DNA of 64,000 bases from Indioceanicola profundi. GTDB taxonomy: Bacteria; Pseudomonadota; Alphaproteobacteria; Azospirillales; Azospirillaceae. The position numbers were made by a program, and so were the translations under genes. The DNA is taken from contig NZ_CP030126.1 in the NCBI RefSeq assembly GCF_003568845.1, positions 720,501 to 784,500 on the forward strand, read 5' to 3'. The notes below the pieces were generated by a model, which saw only the letters and a program-made list of their open reading frames with translations, was not told the DNA's origin and did no database searches. Positions 8,700 to 17,685 of this stretch are shown here, piece after piece (within the stretch, counting starts at the first letter, position 1; the number at the start of each line of letters is the position of its first letter).

Positions 8700-9430
8700 C
8701 GGAAATGCTGTCTCCCGCCCAGCTAGAGGAGCGGCTGCGCGATCTCGGCGCGCGCCGGTACCACCATCTGCACCCGTTCCATCGGATGCTGCATGGCGGT
8801 GAGCTGAACAAGGGGCAGGTGCAGGCCTGGGCGCTGAACCGCTTCTATTACCAGAGCCGGATTCCCATCAAGGACGCCAATGTCCTGGCGCGGCTGGAGG
8901 ACCCGGCGGACCGCCGCGTCTGGCGCCAGCGGATCATCGACCATGACGGCAGCCAGCCGGGGGAGGGCGGCATTGCCCGCTGGCTGATGCTGACCGGCGG
9001 GCTGGGGCTGGATCGGGATTATGTGGAAAGCCTGAGGGGCCTGCTGCCCGCCACCCGCTTCGCCGTGGACGCCTATGTCCACTTCGTACGGGACCGTACG
9101 GTGCTGGAGGCGGTGGCATCCTCCCTGACGGAGCTGTTCAGCCCCGGCATCATCCAGAACCGTGTTTCCGGCATGCTGGCGAACTACGACTTCGTCACCA
9201 AGGAGACCCTGGCCTATTTCAACAACCGCCTGACCGAGGCCCCGCGCGATGCCGATTTCGCCCTGGCCTATGTGAAGCGGGAGGCACGCACGCCGGAGCA
9301 GCAGCAGGCCGTGATCAACGCGCTCGCCTTCAAGTGCGACGTGCTGTGGTCGCAGCTCGACGCGCTGTACCACGCCTATGTGGCCCCTGGGCATATCCCG
9401 CCCGGAGCCTTCGATCCGGCGGGACGCTGA
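8696..9430 (+). CDS. pqqC: PQQ synthase PqqC
   Basis: 244-residue cofactorless oxidase that performs the final ring closure and eight-electron oxidation giving PQQ. The family segments HPFHRMLHGGELNKGQVQAW and NRFYYQSRIPIKDAN are intact. The HDG motif and the C-terminal four-helix region are also present. It overlaps pqqB by 4 nt and is separated from pqqD by 3 nt, so translation is probably coupled. Confidence 0.97.
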   Translation: MTEMLSPAQLEERLRDLGARRYHHLHPFHRMLHGGELNKGQVQAWALNRFYYQSRIPIKDANVLARLEDPADRRVWRQRIIDHDGSQPGEGGIARWLMLTGGLGLDRDYVESLRGLLPATRFAVDAYVHFVRDRTVLEAVASSLTELFSPGIIQNRVSGMLANYDFVTKETLAYFNNRLTEAPRDADFALAYVKREARTPEQQQAVINALAFKCDVLWSQLDALYHAYVAPGHIPPGAFDPAGR

Positions 9431-9433
9431 GCC

Positions 9434-9712
9434 ATGGCGGCACTGGTCGAGGACAGCCGGCCCCGCCTGCCACGGCATGCCAAGCTGCGCTTCGACGCCG
9501 CCCGGCAGGGCTGGGTCCTGCTGGGGCCGGAGCGGGTGTTCAACCTGGATGAGATCGCCGCCGCCGTGCTCCAGCGCTGCAACGGCGAGGAGACGTTCAG
9601 CGGCATCGTCGGCGCGCTGGCCGCGGAATACGAGGCCGATCCGGCCGAGGTCGCGCCGGACGTGCGCGAACTGCTTCAGGACCTGATGGACAAGGGGATG
9701 GTGACGGCATGA
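9434..9712 (+). CDS. pqqD: PqqA-binding chaperone PqqD
   Basis: 92-residue peptide chaperone that presents PqqA to the radical SAM enzyme PqqE. It has the winged-helix RRE fold, with the [20 protein letters not shown] core typical of PqqD. It is a separate gene here, not fused to pqqC or pqqE. The stop overlaps the pqqE start by 4 nt. Confidence 0.96.
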   Translation: MAALVEDSRPRLPRHAKLRFDAARQGWVLLGPERVFNLDEIAAAVLQRCNGEETFSGIVGALAAEYEADPAEVAPDVRELLQDLMDKGMVTA

Positions 9713-10839
9713 ACGTGATGCTCCCCCGGCCGGAGGCCGAGAAAACCCACGCAAAGCCCGCTCTGGCGCCGCCGCTGGCCCTGCTGGCGGAGCTGACGCA
9801 CCGCTGCCCGCTGGCCTGCCCCTACTGCTCCAACCCCGTGGAGATGGCGCGGGCGGGGCAGGAGCTGGGGACCCCAGGATGGCGGCGGGTGATCGACCAG
9901 GCCGCGGCGCTGGGCGTGCTCCAGATCCATTTCTCCGGCGGGGAGCCCTTGGTGCGGCGCGACCTGGAGGAGCTGGTGAGCCATTCGGCCAAGGCCGGGC
10001 TCTATACCAACCTCATCACCTCCGCCGTGATGCTGGATCAGGCGCGGCTGGACGCGCTGGTCGCGGCCGGGCTGGACCATGTGCAGATCAGCGTGCAGGA
10101 CGCGGAGCCGAAATCCGCCGAGCGGATCGGCGGCATGAAAGGAGCGCACGCCAAGAAGATGGCCGCTGCGGCGCGGGTGCGTGCGGCCGGCTTGCCGCTG
10201 ACCCTGAACGCGGTGGTCCATCGCCAGAATTTGGACCGGCTGGAGCAGATGATCGAGCTGGCGCTGGCCTGCGACGCCGACCGGCTGGAGGTGGCGCATG
10301 TCCAGTATTACGGCTGGGCCCTGAAGAACCGCGCCGCCCTGATGCCGACCCGCGCCCAGCTCGACCGCGCGACCGAGGTGGTGAATGCGGCGCGGGCGGA
10401 GCTGAAGGGCCGGCTGGTGATCGATTATGTGGTGCCGGACTACTATGCCCACCGGCCCAAGGCCTGCATGGGCGGCTGGGGCCAGCGCTTCATCACCGTC
10501 AGCCCGGCCGGCAAGGTGCTGCCCTGCCACGCGGCGGAGGTGATTCCCGACATGCGCTTCGACAGCGTGGAGGAGGAAAGCCTCGCCACGATCTGGGCGG
10601 AAGGGGAGGCGTTCCAGCGCTTCCGCGGCACAAGCTGGATGCCGGAGCTCTGCCGCTCCTGCGAGCACAAGGAGCGGGATTGGGGCGGCTGCCGCTGCCA
10701 GGCCCTGGCCCTGACCGGCGACGCCGCCGCCACCGACCCGGCCTGCGCCAAGTCCCCGCACCATGCGGAGCTGGTGAATGTGGCGGAGCGGGAAAGCGCC
10801 GGGGACGCGCCGGAATTCGTGTACCGGCGGTTCTCGTAA
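9709..10839 (+). CDS. pqqE: Radical SAM enzyme PqqE
   Basis: 376-residue radical S-adenosylmethionine enzyme that forms the C-C bond between Glu and Tyr of PqqA. The [4Fe-4S] motif is C33-x3-C37-x2-C40 (RCPLACPYC). The SAM motif FSGGEPL follows. The C-terminal SPASM region has the expected auxiliary-cluster cysteines ([28 protein letters not shown]). It is the last gene of the pqq operon; no pqqF protease gene is seen in the window. Confidence 0.97.
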   Translation: MNVMLPRPEAEKTHAKPALAPPLALLAELTHRCPLACPYCSNPVEMARAGQELGTPGWRRVIDQAAALGVLQIHFSGGEPLVRRDLEELVSHSAKAGLYTNLITSAVMLDQARLDALVAAGLDHVQISVQDAEPKSAERIGGMKGAHAKKMAAAARVRAAGLPLTLNAVVHRQNLDRLEQMIELALACDADRLEVAHVQYYGWALKNRAALMPTRAQLDRATEVVNAARAELKGRLVIDYVVPDYYAHRPKACMGGWGQRFITVSPAGKVLPCHAAEVIPDMRFDSVEEESLATIWAEGEAFQRFRGTSWMPELCRSCEHKERDWGGCRCQALALTGDAAATDPACAKSPHHAELVNVAERESAGDAPEFVYRRFS

Positions 10840-10853
10840 GGTATTGCCCGTCC

Positions 10854-10881
10854 GACCGACACGGCGATACGCAGGTCGGTC
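10854..10881. repeat. Small hairpin between convergent genes
   Basis: Seven-bp arms GACCGAC (10854-10860) and GTCGGTC (10875-10881) around a 14-nt loop. They lie in the 75-bp gap after pqqE. Similar GTCGGTCACGCG or CGTGACCGAC stretches occur near 45313 and 54350. It may be a degenerate REP-like element or may help end both convergent transcripts; there is no T run. Confidence 0.4.
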
Positions 10882-10914
10882 ACGCGGTGAGCATGGCCGA
10901 CATCGAGTGGCACC

Positions 10915-12102
10915 TCACCCCGCCTTGCACAGCCCCTCCGCCTCGTCATCCCCCAGCGTGTCCAGCGGGGTCCGGGGATGCAGGAAGCCCTCCTGGGGGG
11001 AGATGCCGACCAGCATGCGCGGGTTGGCGATCAGGATGGGCTGGCGGAGCTGGCCGTCCCAGGGCCGGAAGCTCAGCGCCTGCCCCTTGAAGGCCGCCAG
11101 GGCAAAGTCGGGGGAGCGGATGAAGTCGGCCAGATCAGCCGGATCGGTGCTCTTGGTCCGGGTCGCCGCTTCGCCCACGGCCCGCACCGCCACCCAGGCG
11201 GCATGGTCCCGTTCCGCCATCGGCCGGCCGGCCTGTTCCAGGAAGCGGTTCTGGAGCTGCGTTCCGCCCCAGGACTCGAAGGCGCGGGACCAGTTGGTCG
11301 CCACCAGCTCCTGGGTGCCGGCGACGGGGCGGGGGCGGTGGGTCCGGTGGCTGAGGTAATCGCCGAACCGGTCCTCCCCATCCGCGACCAGCAGCACGTC
11401 GTAGTCGGAGCCCTGGGTGAAGGTCTTCACCACATCCCGCTCATTGGTGAAGCCGTCGTCCGTGCGGGCGTTGCCGACGTCGAAGGTCCATTTCTTGTCG
11501 ACGACGACATCGGCGCGCAGCCGCTTCGCCGTGCGGCGCAGGGCGTCGGCGAAGCCCTTGTCGTCCGGCCCCTGTCCCTCCACCAGGAACCAGTCCATCC
11601 ATTGGCGCGCGGTCAGGAACTGGCCCAGCGCGTCGGCCAGCATGGCGTGGCTGGGCATGGTGTGCAGCAGGTTGGCGCGGCACTGGTTCCGGCGCAGCCG
11701 GTCGTCCTTGGCGCGGGCGTTCAGGATCAGGGCGTCCTGCGCCTCCGGCAGGGCCGCCACCTCCAGCAGCGCATCCGCCGGCAGGTCGGCCACGATCAGC
11801 CTGACCCCGCCGCCCAGCAGTTCGCGGGCGGCCTCGACCGCGCTGCCGCCCTCATCGGCGATGGCCTCCGCCAGTTCGAAATCCTGGCCCATGAAGCGGC
11901 CGGTGGTGTCATTGTCGGCTACCCCCAGCCGCGCCCCCTGGAGCCCGCCGTCACGGATGACGGGATCGGTGAAGGACAGGCTCTGCCGGGGGGCTTCCTG
12001 CACGCCGAGGAAGCCGATGCGCACGGTTTCCGCGGCCCCGGCTGGCGAAATGCCCGGAAGCAGGAGAAGGAGGAGCAGAAGCGGGCGGAGCGGTCCAGGC
12101 AA
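10915..12102 (-). CDS. PQQ-associated ABC-type periplasmic binding protein
   Basis: 395-residue exported binding protein of the branched-chain-amino-acid/LivJ fold. It resembles the family regularly encoded with PQQ alcohol dehydrogenase systems (TIGR03863 type). A TTG start at 12102 is supported by GAGGGA 6 nt upstream. The signal peptide is poly-Leu and ends SPAGAAE; the mature protein starts TVRIGFLGVQEAP. It probably works with the ABC genes at 22959-25485, although it lies 10 kb away. In P. putida the related PedA1A2BC transporter is needed for rare-earth-dependent growth. Ligand specificity (lanthanide complex, alcohol or other) cannot be read from the sequence. Confidence 0.85.
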   Translation of the reverse strand: MPGPLRPLLLLLLLLPGISPAGAAETVRIGFLGVQEAPRQSLSFTDPVIRDGGLQGARLGVADNDTTGRFMGQDFELAEAIADEGGSAVEAARELLGGGVRLIVADLPADALLEVAALPEAQDALILNARAKDDRLRRNQCRANLLHTMPSHAMLADALGQFLTARQWMDWFLVEGQGPDDKGFADALRRTAKRLRADVVVDKKWTFDVGNARTDDGFTNERDVVKTFTQGSDYDVLLVADGEDRFGDYLSHRTHRPRPVAGTQELVATNWSRAFESWGGTQLQNRFLEQAGRPMAERDHAAWVAVRAVGEAATRTKSTDPADLADFIRSPDFALAAFKGQALSFRPWDGQLRQPILIANPRMLVGISPQEGFLHPRTPLDTLGDDEAEGLCKAG

Positions 12103-12293
12103 TGGATTTCCCTCGTCCGGTGGGGCTTCGTCGATGGGATTTCAGTATCGCGTCCCGGCGCGGAGATTGAATGCGACTAATGTCTAATCGGGCGCTGTCC
12201 CGCCCATGCTGGCATTGGCAGGGCGTGCGGCGTAGATTTGGACAACGGCGCTGGATGCACAGCGATATTCCCGCCAATTCGGGGGCCGAGAGG

Positions 12294-13469
12294 ATGCGAG
12301 TGAATGGCGGCCGGCCGCTTCGCCAAGCCTGTTCCCAGGCGGCGGATGCGGATGCTGCGGCCGCGGAGATTTATCGGGGGCTGACGGACGGCGGCGCGGA
12401 TACGGATCTGGCGCTGGTGCTGGTCTTCTGCTCCAGCCATTTCGAGCTTGAGCGGCTGGCCGGGGGGCTGGCGCGCCGGTTCGGCGACGTGCCCGTGGTG
12501 GGCTGCACCTCGGCCGGGGAGCTGACGCCGCTGGGCTACCTGTCCGGCTCCATCACCGGCGTCGCCTTTCCGCGCGGTGATTTCGCCGCGGCGGTGGAGC
12601 GGCTGGACCGGGTCAGCGCCTTCGAGATCGGGGACGCCAAGCCGGCGGCCCGCGCCGTCATGGACAGGCTTGAGCGCGCTTCGGCGGAGCTGGGGCCGGG
12701 CGCCAAGCCGCTGGGCGTGTTCCTGGTCGACGGGCTCTGCGTGCGGGAGGAGCTGATCGTCAGCGCGCTCTACGACGCGCTGGGCGACGTGCCCCTGATC
12801 GGCGGCTCGGCCGGCGACGATCTGGAGTTCAAGAAGACCTGGGTGCTGCATGAGGGGCGCTTCCACGAGGATGCGGCCCTGCTGCTGATGCTGTCCACCA
12901 CCCGTCCCTTCCAGGTGTTCCGCAACCAGCATTTCGTCCATACCGACAAGAAGATGGTGGTGACCCAGGCCGACCCGGCGGCGCGGATCGTCACCGAGAT
13001 CAATGCGGAGCCGGCGGCCAAGGAATATGCCCGCATGGTCGGGCTGGAGGGGGAGCCGCTGACGCCCATGATCTTCGCCGCCCACCCGGTCGTGGTCCGG
13101 ACCGGCGGCGAATATTATGTCCGCGCCATCCAGAAGGTGAATGAGGATGAGAGCCTGACCTTCTTCTGCGCCATCGACGAGGGCATCGTGCTCACGGTGG
13201 CGGAGGGGGTGGACATCGTCCAGAACCTGGAGGACCTGTTCCGCCGGGTGACGGAGCAGATCGGTCCGCCCGAGATGGTGCTGGGCTTCGATTGCGTCTT
13301 CCGCTCCCTGGAGATCGAGCAGAAGCAGCTCAAGCAGGTCGTGTCCGGCGTGCTGGCCCGCCACAATGTGATGGGCTTCTGCACCTACGGGGAACAGTAC
13401 AACGCCATGCATGTGAACCAGACCTTCACCGGTCTGGCCATTGGTGCCGCATGTCCGCCATCCACATGA
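12294..13469 (+). CDS. FIST-domain sensor protein, NosP-like
   Basis: 391-residue cytoplasmic sensor with FIST_N (about residues 35-240, containing VFCSSHFELERLAGGLA and the GCTSAGELTPLGY motif) and FIST_C (about 245-385, with the conserved FGFxC-like segment VLGFDCVFRSLEI). I start at the ATG at 12294, with GGGGG 8 nt upstream and a normal family length. In-frame ATGs at 12171 and 12255 lack ribosome sites. The 3' end overlaps the hybrid kinase gene, the same arrangement as nosP-nahK of Pseudomonas aeruginosa, where NosP is a haem nitric-oxide sensor that inhibits the kinase. Haem or NO binding here is inference. Confidence 0.85.
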   Translation: MRVNGGRPLRQACSQAADADAAAAEIYRGLTDGGADTDLALVLVFCSSHFELERLAGGLARRFGDVPVVGCTSAGELTPLGYLSGSITGVAFPRGDFAAAVERLDRVSAFEIGDAKPAARAVMDRLERASAELGPGAKPLGVFLVDGLCVREELIVSALYDALGDVPLIGGSAGDDLEFKKTWVLHEGRFHEDAALLLMLSTTRPFQVFRNQHFVHTDKKMVVTQADPAARIVTEINAEPAAKEYARMVGLEGEPLTPMIFAAHPVVVRTGGEYYVRAIQKVNEDESLTFFCAIDEGIVLTVAEGVDIVQNLEDLFRRVTEQIGPPEMVLGFDCVFRSLEIEQKQLKQVVSGVLARHNVMGFCTYGEQYNAMHVNQTFTGLAIGAACPPST

Positions 13470-16096
13470 TCGAGGACGATCTCAGTCCGGAAGAGGCCCG
13501 CATCCAGGAGCTGGAGCGCGAGGTCTACAAGCTGCGCCGCATCAACAAGGCATTGATGGACCGGGTCGAGCGCAGCATGGACTTCCAGGGCAACGCCTTC
13601 TCCCTGTTCCAGACGGCCATCGTCCTGGAAACCAAGGTGAAGGAACGCACCCAGCAGCTCGAGGAGACCCTGCGGGAGCTGGAGGTGTCCAATGCCGCCC
13701 TGGGCGCTGCCAAGGAAGCGGCAGAGAAAGCGCAGTTGCGCCTGCAGGAAGCCATCGAGGCGGTGAATGAGGGCTTCGCCCTGTTCGACCGCGACGACCG
13801 GCTGGTGATGTGCAACCGCACCTATCTGAAGCTCTGGCCCTCCATCGCTGAATATATAAAACCGGGGCTTAGCTTCGGGGAGATCGCTGGACTGGCGGCA
13901 TCGAGCAAGAGCGTGCTCCAGGCCCGCAGCGCGCCGGAACGCTGGGTAGCGGAACGGCTGAGCTTCCACGCATCCGCAAGCGGCAGCCATGTGCATCCGT
14001 TGTCCGACGGACGCTGGATTCAGATCAATGAGCGCCGCACGGCGGAGGGTGGCACCGTCGGCATCTATACCGACATCACCGATGTCAAGGAGCATGACGC
14101 GCGGGAGCGGGCGCAGGTGCTGGCCGAGAAGTCGGCGCTGCTCCAGGCCACGCTGGATAATATCCCCCAGGGCGTGTCGGTGTACGACAGGGATCTCAGG
14201 CTGGTGGCCTGGAACGGGCCGTTCGTCCGGCTGCTGGAACTGCCGGAGGATGTGGTGCATGCCGGCGCCACCTATCACGACTTCCTGCGCCACAATGCCA
14301 GCCTGGGCGCCCAGGGCTTCCCGGCGGAGGTCGTGGACCTTTCCGACGGGGCAGGCAGCCTGACGGTGGAGCAGGCCTGGCACAATGGCCGGGTGCTGGA
14401 GCTGCGGCGCAATCCCATGCCGGGCGGCGGCTTCGTCACCACCTACACCGACATGACCGAGCGCAAGCGGATCGAGCAGGCCCTGCGCGACGGGGAGCAG
14501 CGCATCCGCCTGATCACCGACACCATCCCGGCCCTGATCGCCTATGTGGATGCAGGCGAGACCTACCGGTTCGTGAACCGGCGCTACCGCGATCTGTTCG
14601 GGCGGGACGACATCGTCGGCTTGACGATGCGGGAGCTGCTGGGCAAGAAGGCTTACGACTGGCGGGAGCCGCACATCCGGACCGTCATGTCTGGCAAGGA
14701 AACGGAGTTCGAACTTGGCTGGCCGGGGCAGGGCGGGGGCAAGCGTTACGGCCACGCCACCTATGTTCCCCATTTCGGGCCGGATGGCATCGTTATCGGC
14801 TTCTTCTCCCTGATCCAGGACGTGACGGAGCGGCGCCGGGCGGCGGAAGCCCTGAAGGAGGCCAACGAGGGGCTGGAGCGCCGCGTCGCCGACCGCACCG
14901 CGGCGCTGACGGAGGTGAATACCCAGCTCCACCAGGAAATCCGCGAGCGCCTGGCCATGGAGGAGGCGCTGCGCGTGGCCAAGACCACGGCGGAACAGGC
15001 GAACCTCTCCAAGACCAAGTTCCTGGCCGCCGCCAGCCACGACCTGCTGCAACCGCTGAACGCGGCCCGGCTCTTCGTCTCCGCTTTAACGGATGCGGAC
15101 CTTCCGCCCGAGCCGAAGACCCTGATCGAGAAGACGGATTCGGCGCTGCTGTCGGTTGAGGATCTGCTGGAGGCGCTGCTGGACATCTCCAAGCTGGATG
15201 CGGGCGCCGTCTCCGCCCAGCCGGACGACTTCCCGATCTCGGCCCTGCTGGGGGCGCTAGCGGCCGAGTACGCGCCGGTGGCGAAGGAAAGGGGGCTCGA
15301 CCTGCGCTTCGTCAGTTCGGGCGTGGTGGTCCGCAGCGACATGCGGCTGCTGCGCCGCATCCTTCAGAACTTCATCTCCAACGCGCTGCGCTACACCCGC
15401 TCCGGCCGGGTGCTGGTTGGGTGCCGGCGCATGGCCGGCCAGCTACGGCTGGAGGTGGTGGATACCGGCCCCGGCATTCCGGAGGACAAGCTGACGGAAA
15501 TCTTCGAGGAGTTCCGCCGGCTGGAAACCGACCGGCATATCCGCGACCGCGGCATGGGGCTGGGCCTTGCCATCGTGCAGCGCGTGGCCCGCATGCTGAA
15601 CCATCCGGTGGAGGTGACGTCCACCCTGGGGCGCGGCTCCACCTTCTCCGTCACCGTGCCCCTGGGCGGAACGGCGACGGCCAAGTGCCGGCCCCTGGCC
15701 AAGCCGGCGGTGCCCTACAGCCCGCTGACCGGGGCTCGGGTGCTGGTCATCGACAACGAGGCTGCGATCCTGGACGGGATGAGCGCGCTGCTGCGCGGCT
15801 GGGGGTGCGAGGTCACGGTCGCGATGAGTGGAGAGGAGGCGGTCGCCCGCCTGCGCGATCTCGGCGGGCGGCCCGAGGTGGTCGTCGCCGATTACCATCT
15901 GGAGGAGGGCGCTCTCGGCGTGATGGAAATCCAGCGGGTCCGTCAAGCCTGCGGCCACAAGGTGCCCGGCATCGTCATCACCGCCAACCGCACCGCCGAC
16001 GTGCATGACGAGGTGCAGGCCCACGGCCTGCCCTTGCTGACCAAGCCGGTGAAGCCGGCCCAGCTCCGGGCGCTGATCACACAGTTGCTGAGTTGA
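13451..16096 (+). CDS. Hybrid histidine kinase, NahK/ErcS'-like
   Basis: 881-residue soluble sensor kinase. Order: N-terminal coiled coil (RIQELEREVYKLRRINKAL), about three PAS domains (roughly 95-480), a second coiled coil, HisKA with phospho-acceptor His530 (AASHDLLQPLNAARL), HATPase (NFISNALRYT, DTGPGIPE, GMGLGLAI) and a C-terminal receiver with Asp814 and the late Lys (LLTKPVKP). The HDLLQPLNAARLF box is characteristic of the NahK/ErcS' group, which in Pseudomonas takes part in the control network for PQQ ethanol oxidation. ATG 13451 overlaps the FIST gene by 19 nt; ATG 13466 would give an ATGA overlap and is equally possible. The open frame before 13451 is the shadow of the FIST gene. 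Confidence 0.9.
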   Translation: MSAIHMIEDDLSPEEARIQELEREVYKLRRINKALMDRVERSMDFQGNAFSLFQTAIVLETKVKERTQQLEETLRELEVSNAALGAAKEAAEKAQLRLQEAIEAVNEGFALFDRDDRLVMCNRTYLKLWPSIAEYIKPGLSFGEIAGLAASSKSVLQARSAPERWVAERLSFHASASGSHVHPLSDGRWIQINERRTAEGGTVGIYTDITDVKEHDARERAQVLAEKSALLQATLDNIPQGVSVYDRDLRLVAWNGPFVRLLELPEDVVHAGATYHDFLRHNASLGAQGFPAEVVDLSDGAGSLTVEQAWHNGRVLELRRNPMPGGGFVTTYTDMTERKRIEQALRDGEQRIRLITDTIPALIAYVDAGETYRFVNRRYRDLFGRDDIVGLTMRELLGKKAYDWREPHIRTVMSGKETEFELGWPGQGGGKRYGHATYVPHFGPDGIVIGFFSLIQDVTERRRAAEALKEANEGLERRVADRTAALTEVNTQLHQEIRERLAMEEALRVAKTTAEQANLSKTKFLAAASHDLLQPLNAARLFVSALTDADLPPEPKTLIEKTDSALLSVEDLLEALLDISKLDAGAVSAQPDDFPISALLGALAAEYAPVAKERGLDLRFVSSGVVVRSDMRLLRRILQNFISNALRYTRSGRVLVGCRRMAGQLRLEVVDTGPGIPEDKLTEIFEEFRRLETDRHIRDRGMGLGLAIVQRVARMLNHPVEVTSTLGRGSTFSVTVPLGGTATAKCRPLAKPAVPYSPLTGARVLVIDNEAAILDGMSALLRGWGCEVTVAMSGEEAVARLRDLGGRPEVVVADYHLEEGALGVMEIQRVRQACGHKVPGIVITANRTADVHDEVQAHGLPLLTKPVKPAQLRALITQLLS

Positions 16097-16154
16097 GGGC
16101 GGAGTTCGCATTTCATTTTAGAAGTCAGCATCGCGGGCGAAATTTTGAAAGAGA

Positions 16155-16727
16155 GTGCGCATACCTCTTTCGCGTAAATTTATTCGCAGTTATTCTGCCG
16201 AGGCAGTGCCATTCACCAGAACTGGAAAGTTACTATGCAGAATAGAGAAAATTAAGGAAGCTTCTGGGATTGTAGAACTCTCTTCCTTAGAAAGAGAAGA
16301 TGTCCTAAAGATACTATCACAGGCAGGCGAGCGGAAGATAACGGAGACACAGCTTAAGACAATTGTTGAGATATTTCCAGATTTTTCCAAGATGGCAATA
16401 GAATCTCTAAAATCTCTTAGTGAGGTTGTATCTGGCGCTAAAGGAACTCAGGCGGCAGCGCTGTCAAATATCTCCGAATCCGTGAAGGGCATGTCGGAAG
16501 CACTGGCTCATTTGGCAAAAAATGCCGAAAGTGATGCTGCGAGGACTGATATTTCTCGTGCCCTAGTCAATGCGGGATCAGTATATATTCAGTTTGCTCA
16601 GATCAGTAAAGAAATGAGTGCTGACAACAACATTTCGCGGCGAAATATTGCCGCTAAATCTATCGCGTTATGTACTATCACTATGGCAGGAGTGGGGGCG
16701 TTTTTATTCGCCAAGCATAAGGTATAG
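16155..16727 (+). CDS. Hypothetical protein in a low-GC island
   Basis: I do not recognise this protein. If translated from the GTG at 16155 it has 190 residues. It is mostly helical and Ala/Ser/Lys-rich, with a likely membrane segment near the C-terminus (IALCTITMAGVGAFLFA) followed by a short basic tail, so a tail-anchored topology is possible. The start is doubtful: GAAAGAGA lies too close to GTG 16155, and GTG 16206 is an alternative. Base composition is far lower in GC than any neighbour, with AT-rich codons throughout, which points to recent transfer. It separates the kinase from the response regulator. The 10-bp sequence AGAGTGCGCA occurs on both sides (16152-16161 and 16736-16745). 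Confidence 0.6.
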   Translation: MRIPLSRKFIRSYSAEAVPFTRTGKLLCRIEKIKEASGIVELSSLEREDVLKILSQAGERKITETQLKTIVEIFPDFSKMAIESLKSLSEVVSGAKGTQAAALSNISESVKGMSEALAHLAKNAESDAARTDISRALVNAGSVYIQFAQISKEMSADNNISRRNIAAKSIALCTITMAGVGAFLFAKHKV

Positions 16728-16836
16728 TTTTATAAAGAGTGCGCACTTTCGCCTGGATGAGATATCGCCATTGTGAAACGTTCCTATTTTCTCTGAAATG
16801 GCATTTCAATCAGGGCTAACATAAAGCAACAAGCCG

Positions 16837-17529
16837 TCAGGCCCGCGCCAGGGCCCGGTCGGGCTGGGGCTGCTGGGGGGTGAAGTTGACGCGGTTGGCC
16901 AGGATCACGGCCTGGGTGCGGCTGTAGACCTCCAGCTTCTGCAGGATGGCGGAGACATGGGCCTTCACGGTCGTCTCCGTCACGTCCAGAAGATAGGCGA
17001 TCTCCTTGTTCAGCTTGCCGGCGACGATCAACTCCAGCACGCGGCGCTGCTGCGGCGTCAGGCTGTCGATCTTGCGGAGGATGGTGCGTTCCTCCTCGGT
17101 CTGCGCGGCCGGGGCGGGAGCGGCCGGCTCCTCCAGCCCTTCCAGGTCGGGGGTGAAGACGTCGCCCGCCAGTACGCTGCGCAGGGCGGCGGCGATGGCG
17201 CCGCGGGCCAGGGCCTTCGGCACGAATCCGGCGGCGCCATGCTCCAGCGCCTCCCGCACGAGGCGGCGGTCGCAGGAGGCGGAGACGATCACCACGGGGA
17301 CGGCCGGGAAGCGGGTGCGGATGTCGGTCAGACCGCTGAAGCCGTTCATGCCCGGCATGTTCAGGTCCAGAAGGACCAGATCGAAATCCTTCTCGCGGTC
17401 CAGCATCCGCATGGACTCGTCGAGGTCGGAAGCTTCGTAAAGTTCACACTTGTCGAAAGTTACCGCGAGTACGGTGCGTAGGCCATCCCGGACCAGAGCA
17501 TGGTCGTCGGAGATCAGCACCTTGCCCAT
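16837..17529 (-). CDS. LuxR-family response regulator, AgmR/EraR-like
   Basis: 230-residue two-component regulator. The receiver domain has the acidic pair D8-D9, phospho-acceptor Asp55 (LLDLNMPGMNG) and a late Lys (FVPKA). A Pro/Ala linker follows, then a LuxR/NarL helix-turn-helix (SLTPQQRRVLELIVAGKLNKEIAYLLDV and TVKAHVSAILQKL). It resembles AgmR/EraR/ExaE, which activate PQQ alcohol dehydrogenase genes in Pseudomonas. The nearby hybrid kinase is the natural partner. It lies downstream of the dehydrogenase in the same direction but beyond a terminator, so it probably has its own promoter. It is the best candidate reader of the shared motif found upstream of several units in this locus. Confidence 0.9.
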   Translation of the reverse strand: MGKVLISDDHALVRDGLRTVLAVTFDKCELYEASDLDESMRMLDREKDFDLVLLDLNMPGMNGFSGLTDIRTRFPAVPVVIVSASCDRRLVREALEHGAAGFVPKALARGAIAAALRSVLAGDVFTPDLEGLEEPAAPAPAAQTEEERTILRKIDSLTPQQRRVLELIVAGKLNKEIAYLLDVTETTVKAHVSAILQKLEVYSRTQAVILANRVNFTPQQPQPDRALARA

Positions 17530-17623
17530 TGGGGTACCTCCCGAGGTAGTGAGGGCAGTTTTATTGCTGCGCCCTTTCTCTTCGACTGGAACTTATAACA
17601 GGCCTGTAACCATCGTCGAGCAA

Positions 17624-17653
17624 CAAAATGGGGCCGGCGTTTCGCCGGCCCCA
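17624..17653 (-). terminator. Rho-independent terminator after the PQQ dehydrogenase
   Basis: Perfect 11-bp stem tggggccggcg / cgccggcccca with a 3-nt loop (17629-17653). On the minus strand it is followed by TTTTGTTG. It lies 33 bp past the dehydrogenase stop. Confidence 0.9.
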
Positions 17654-17685
17654 TGATTTCGTCTGGTTTATGGTGGCGAGGCTAT

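Noticed and set aside
12172-12187. Possible operator (GACTAATGTCTAA) between the binding-protein and FIST genes
   Set aside because: The central GG is lost and spacing differs from the three good sites; kept only as a remark.
13292-13450. N-terminal extension of the hybrid kinase
   Set aside because: It overlaps the FIST C-terminus in another frame and has Arg/Gly-rich non-family sequence; ATG 13451 or 13466 fits the relatives.
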